Assembly: GCF_933775445.1 (NCBI RefSeq)
Contig: NC_065878.1
Location: 13,899,395-13,963,394 of the forward strand
DNA from: Argentina anserina
Lineage: Eukaryota > Streptophyta > Magnoliopsida > Rosales > Rosaceae
Length of the DNA stretch: 64,000 nucleotides
Direction: 5' to 3'
Shown: positions 59,411-64,000 of the stretch, piece after piece
Position numbering within the stretch: position 1 is the stretch's first letter
How the letters are laid out: each line of letters begins with the position of its first letter
Notes under the pieces: generated by a model
Database searches by the model: none
Told to the model about the DNA's origin: nothing
What the model saw: only the letters and a program-made list of their open reading frames with translations
Position numbers and translations under genes: made by a program

Positions 59411-61486
59411 ATGACGAAGAGAGAAATCGAAGATGCGGGGACCAGTGACGACGACCGCAAATGGTGGCTGGGTGACAAGAAGGTGGAACCGCCCGGTCGC
59501 GGTGCGACGTTAGAGGAGTTAGAGAATATCCGAGAGGTGTATGGCATCCCAGCGGAAATCATCATGATACCGTTAGCCAAAGGAGAGCTCTTCCACATGC
59601 CACCGGAGGGGGCGTGTTGCATAACAGAGGAAGCATTGGCGTACGGGCTTACGCTCCCGATGTCTTTTTGCGTGTAGTATATGCTCTCTAGCCTAAACAT
59701 CACCCTGAGGCAGGTAACGGCAAACATTTGGCCGCAGTTGTTGGGGAGCATCGCGGTGTTCCGGGCGCTCCGACATGGGAAGCCGTGATGGCGGGAGTTT
59801 CTTGCATATTGGTCGCTGTTGTACTCCCCGAAACGGGGGAGCGGGGGTTACATTAGGATGGTACCCCTGGAGAAGAAGTACGCCCCATTGATTTTTGAGC
59901 CCCCGAGCTCAACTCCAACGAACTGGAAGGAGCGGGCGTTTGTCATAGAGGGGTCGTAGCAGAAGGAGGCCTCAATGTTCCAGGTGCCCAGGCCCTTTCA
60001 GCCACTAAGTAAGATGTCTCCCCTTTGGTCTTTGTTTGTATTCGTGTTTGACTGTGTAAGCGGAGGTAAATCCTTGTTTTTTTTTGTAGTGTCTACACCC
60101 ACCGAGCTATCGCCGATGATGGAAAAGCGACTGATGAGGTGCATGCTCGCTTTCAGAGAGCATGTCGACATATTTGTACCAGTGGTGCCGGATGGTCCTA
60201 TATCAAGCCTATTATTTCGTCAAAACGGCCGATAAGAATAGGGAACAAGCTAACTTTATATGTATTTTTGATGTGTTGGTTCTAACAATGATTAATTGAA
60301 GTGACGATGGAGATCAAGTTGCCCGAGAGGAATGAGCCCGGGTCGTTTGACAAGTTGACGGACGAGGAGGTGGTCCAGGGGATCGAAGAGGTCTTTATAG
60401 ATTGGGGCCGAAGGATGTAGATGTGGAGGTGAGGGAGCGGTTCCCTCGCGGTAACGGGAAGTTGGAGGATGACATCTACCCCATGTCCCTGGCGCTGAAG
60501 CAATATAGACTGTTGTCGGTTGAGCTGGCAGCATTTTGAGGGGTGCAGCTAGACACCAGTCCTTTGGGCGGACCATTCGGAAAAGGTGGTGGTGGTGACC
60601 GAGTCAGAGAAAGGTCATGGAGAGAACCCGGAAGAGGTGCAGCAGCCTAGTAACGGGCCGATGCTAGAGCGGATAGTGCCGGAGGAGGTGACCGGCGTGG
60701 CAAGGGGGGTGACCCCGGAGGTGCAAGTCGAGACACCAGCCATGCAGGCTTCAGCGGCGAGTGGGGTTGTTAGGCCGGAGGCAGAGCGAGCGGCCGAGGG
60801 GAGCCAGCTACAAAAGAGGAGCCGGAGTGGCGGGGACCAGGAGCGGAGAGGATGAGGTTCGTCAGTGCGGAGACGAAGGCCGGGGTCTTAGCAGAGCTGG
60901 CCGAGGTCGGGGCGTTGGCGCCCTACTTGAAGAGGATGATTGGGCACATGAGGCACATGTGCAAAGGGCCAACGATCCAACATAGTGACAATGCCCTGCT
61001 CAACTTCTACGAGGTGGAGAAGAGGATCAAGCAAGTAAGCGTTGTTTCAGTTGTGATACTGATGTGACAAAGTTAAGGATTTAATTAATACTGTATGCAG
61101 GTGGCGGCCGAGGTGCATAATGCCCGGGACTACCTGGAGGCCCAGTTCCAGGCAGAGTGGCCGAGGACAAGCTAGTCATCCATGAATATGTCGCCGCTAA
61201 TGAATCACTACTGGTGAGGGTGAAGGACTTAGAGGACCGGCAGGTGGTCGACAACGCCTAGATGGATTAGGCTAACGGGGCGGTTGGGGAGTTGCGAGGC
61301 GAGCTCCAAAAGAGTAAGGATTCACTTGCTGAGAGCGATGACAGGGTTGTCAAACTAGAGGGACAGCTGGCGGAAAGGGAGAAGGAGATCACGGCCCTGA
61401 AGGAGAAGGAGAAGGTGTGGAATGTCGACTCAAATGGCACCCTCAAGTATAAGGGTCAAATTATAGTGTACTGGGTTTATGAGTAG
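59411..61486 (+). pseudogene. Plant transposon protein with putative gypsy-type domain
   Basis: From 59411 the frame reads MTKREIEDAGTSDDD. It continues through LEELENIREVYGIPAEI and CCITEEALAYGLTLPMSFCV to a stop at 59675. Past that stop, broken frames continue with NITLRQVTANIWPQLLGSIAVFRALR, REFLAYWSLLYSP and YIRMVPL. This fits the plant 'putative gypsy type transposon' domain (PF04195-like), found in large retroelement or CACTA gene models. Later pieces (60586-60855, 60852-61067, 61292-61486) are charged and partly coiled-coil-like, for example VVKLEGQLAEREKEITALKEKEK. Several stops and frameshifts break it, and introns may also be present. No terminal repeats can be assigned. Confidence 0.65.
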
Positions 61487-62830
61487 GGGATATTGTACCC
61501 AAGGGATTAGAAAAACCCTCTCTAGCTAGGAGAACCTAAGGGATGCTAGAAGAATATGCAAATGTACAGTCACAAATCAAGGCTCACAAGTGAACCCAAA
61601 TTCATGGTGGATATATGCAAGATGGTGTAGTGATTTAAATTTGTTTCGGATGTGGAGTTACTTCTAAATATTAAATTACCACTTAAAATGTAAACTAGGC
61701 TATGCTAAACTAGATGTGATGAAATAGATGGGAGTTAGGACTTAAGGTTTCCACCTCTAGCTTCTTTTGTGAACAATGATGCTACTAAATTGAATGATGT
61801 CACTCTAACTAGTCAATTTCTCTTCTTGTATCCATCTCGGGTATGAGGGACAATCTCTTTTGTTGGTATCAAGCAACCCTCTCGGGTGTAGTACTTAACT
61901 ACCCAAGTCATGCATATGAATCCGGTTAAGTATCAAATGCATCATTGTTCATAAATGCATAAAGTTTAGAGATGAAGAAATCATGCAAACCAACCATGCT
62001 TATCTCTAAGTGATTGTAGTTCACAACTGTAACATGCACATATGATATGTTATCATACTTCAAACAACTAAGGTTAATCAAGTCTTAATCATTCATCATG
62101 TCATGGCAAAAAATCATACCCAAATTGATTAAGTTTAAATATGAATGTTCAACTTTTGAACTAACATATTAGAGTGCTAATGAAAAGTGCATCAAACAAA
62201 ATACTTATATAAATGTCATACAAGATTGGCTAGGGCTTTCATCCTAGCCCCAACAAACTAACTACTCACTCATAACCAAATACACAAGCTTCAACATGTT
62301 TATGAACATCAAAGTAAAGAGAGAGTAGAGATAGGACTAGTGAATCTCAAGTTGAGGATGATGTGGATGAACTCATGGAGGTCTTGACATGGTGGTGATG
62401 AAGGTGGTGGTGATGGAGATCCTAAAATGATGTTAGACTCCTCTTCTTCCTCCTTGCTTGATGATGGTGTATGAAAAATAGTGGATGATGAGGTGATGAA
62501 ACTTGGTGTTTTTAGAATGAGATGGGTAGATGGAAATATTCTCTTCCTCTCTTCCTTCATTTTTTTTTTGCCTTGGTGGTGGTGGTAATTGAAGTTTTTG
62601 TAGATGATAATGGTGGTGGAAAAAGTAGAGAAAAGTGAGAGATAATGGTGTAATGAGTGGGGTGGTTGGTTATGGAAGAAGTGAGTGATAAATGAGGAAG
62701 TATGTGGTTATGGAAGAAGATGGTAATAAAGAATGAAATTGGTGATAAAAGAGGAAGTAGGTGATACAGGAGGAAGCATGTGGTTATGGAAGAAGTGAGT
62801 GATTAAGGAGGAAGTGTGTGGATGGCTAGG
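61416..62830 (-). mobile_element. Divergent Athila-type LTR remnant
   Basis: The order of blocks matches the LTRs of the 8.57-22.65 kb element: a GTACCCAAGGGATTAG box at 61495, a TCATGCATATGAATCCGG-type section, then GGCTAGGGCTTTCATCCTAGCCCCAA and ACTAACTACTCAC at about 62228-62272. Divergence is high. No partner LTR or internal part is visible in the window, so it is a solo or truncated LTR. Its left border is uncertain and may lie anywhere near 61416-61480. Orientation is inferred from the match. Confidence 0.6.
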
Positions 62831-62835
62831 TTATG

Positions 62836-62985
62836 GCTCGTCAACGGGCCGGGCCTTAATAAATTTAAATAAGTGGCAAGCCGGGCCGGGCCGGGTATTT
62901 TCAAAAATACGAAGATCCAAGCCCGCCCACCTAAGGCGGGCCTTGCGGGCTTTTGCGGGCCGGGCCTTACGGGCTTGTATTAGAA
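62836..62985. mobile_element. Fragment of a GGCCCGG-rich hAT MITE
   Basis: The CGTCAACGGGCCGGGCC, GCCGGGCCGGGCCGGG and GCGGGCCGGGCCTTACGGGC arrays resemble the subterminal repeats of the MITE at 42529. No full pair of termini or 8-bp target is seen, so it is incomplete. Confidence 0.6.
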
Positions 62986-63087
62986 AAACAATATAATACT
63001 CTAATTTAAAGGTTTGAAACAATAAAATAATTATTAGAAAACATTCTAAAACAAAAGTCACAAATAAATTCTAGTTTCGAAATATTA

Positions 63088-64000
63088 TTGATCGACACCA
63101 ATAGATGTGATCGATATATATATTTACGGACCGTGTAAACATTTCATCCAATTCGAACCTCGTTTAACCGTCGAAATTTTCGGTCAACAAAAAAAAAAGC
63201 GTTTTCACATAATAAAATCTCATTGACCGAGGCTTTACCAAATGGTTTTCTGGTTGCGACAACGCACGATCAGTGAAAAAATTAGGTAATTTCAAATATG
63301 TAAAAAAAATTTCGCATTCGCATCTTAGTAATTGGTCCCTCCCCTTATGACATATTAGTGTTATTTTTGGTTTACCGGAAATTCTGACGGTTAAACAAGG
63401 TCTGAATTGGATGAACTTTTAAAATGATCATTAAATATATATATTGATCACATCGGATGGTGTCGATCGATTCCGAGAGGTTTCCTTCATATAGTCGCTT
63501 CATAATGTGATAGTTTTATTATAAACCTAATATAAAGGTTATAATACATTAGTGGACACTTCGGCGATCGACAACACCAATTCAAAATATGGTCGATCGA
63601 CACCAGTAGATGTGATCAATATATATATTTAGGGAACCCATAAAAATTTCGTCCATTTTGGACATGGTTTGACCGTTCGTACCAACGGTCAACTAAAAAA
63701 GAGGCGTTTTAACATATTTAAACATCATTAACCGGGGCTTTGCCAAATAGATTTCTTCAGTTCGACCGCGCACGATAGGTAAGAAAAATTAGGTAATTTC
63801 AAATATGTAAACAAATTTCCACATTCGCATCTTGGTAATTGGTCCCCCCTTAGGACATATTAGTGTTGTTTTTGGTTTACTGGAAATTCCGACAGTTAAA
63901 CGAGGTCCGAATTGGATGAAATTTTAAAATGATCATTAAATATATATATTGATCACATCGGATGGTGTCGATCGATTCCTAAAAGTTTCCTTCATATAGT
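63088..64000. repeat. Tandem 505-bp units, each an inverted repeat
   Basis: Unit 1 starts GATCGACACCAATAGATGTG at about 63090, and unit 2 starts GATCGACACCAGTAGATGTG at about 63595, running to the window edge. Within each, the left arm (about 105 bases) returns as an inverted copy at the right. In unit 1 this is the GATCACATCGGATGGTGTCGATC region at 63446-63468, with about 180 bases between the arms. The matching flank TTTCCTTCATATAGT follows both right arms. Confidence 0.85.

Noticed and set aside
1..64000. CRISPR arrays, bacterial operons or rRNA genes
   Set aside because: None seen. Introns, LTRs and MITEs show that this is plant nuclear DNA.

Overview
The window is nuclear DNA of a dicot plant. 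It has intron-containing genes, plant Ty3/gypsy and Ty1/copia retrotransposons, hAT and Mutator-type MITEs, and an NB-LRR resistance-gene relic. The gene families and several repeats suggest Rosaceae (Fragaria/Rosa/Potentilla type), but that is inference from memory. By eye, more than half of the window is transposable-element DNA, much of it nested. Most host genes carry visible lesions.

Layout, left to right. 1-6.9 kb: a tandem cluster of short-chain dehydrogenase/reductase (SDR) genes of the salutaridine/menthone-reductase type. One copy is a C-terminal stub beside an LTR, one is a decayed remnant, and one is nearly complete (5030-6864) with a damaged splice acceptor. A 2.7-kb solo LTR lies among them. 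7.4-8.1 kb: a hAT-type MITE. 8.57-22.65 kb: an Athila-like Ty3/gypsy element on the minus strand, with 1969-bp LTRs, a tRNA-Asp-type primer site and gag, protease, RT, RNase H and integrase. It is broken by an early stop in gag, a 1.17-kb hAT insertion and a one-base frameshift. Its outer LTR end carries an exact 161-bp tandem duplication made after integration. 23.0-26.9 kb: a phosphomannomutase gene of eleven coding exons with an apparent 8-bp insertion in exon 3. 27.5-31.5 kb: a threonine aspartase (taspase-1-like) gene relic holding a truncated LINE. 31.67-34.5 kb: another solo LTR of the same family. 35.1-38.4 kb: a degenerate resistance gene that joins a TIR domain to a CC-type (non-TIR) NB-ARC and LRR. 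38.4-45.4 kb: a decayed copia element split by a 3.5-kb TAA-flanked TIR transposon, which itself holds a hAT MITE. 45.8 kb: a tRNA-derived SINE. 46.2-48.8 kb: a third full-length solo LTR. 49.5 kb: a hairpin MITE of Mutator type. 50.5-51 kb: a DUF2921 gene fragment. 51.5-53.9 kb: an apparently intact 619-residue gene fusing a degenerate RRM (RBP45/47 type) to a kelch-like half. 54.6-55.8 kb: a LINE-derived insertion with a 15-bp target duplication. 57.4-62.8 kb: a decayed transposon gene with the putative gypsy-type (PF04195-like) domain, followed by a divergent Athila-type LTR. 63.1-64 kb: tandem 505-bp units, each an inverted repeat.

The genes do not form a pathway. The phosphomannomutase (mannose-1-phosphate for GDP-mannose and ascorbate) and the RRM-kelch gene look most like live loci. 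The most unusual items are the TIR/CNL chimera, the RRM-kelch fusion, the post-integration LTR-end duplication, and the tandem array of inverted-repeat units at the right edge. All exon limits are read by eye from GT/AG sites and reading-frame phase. No database search was possible.
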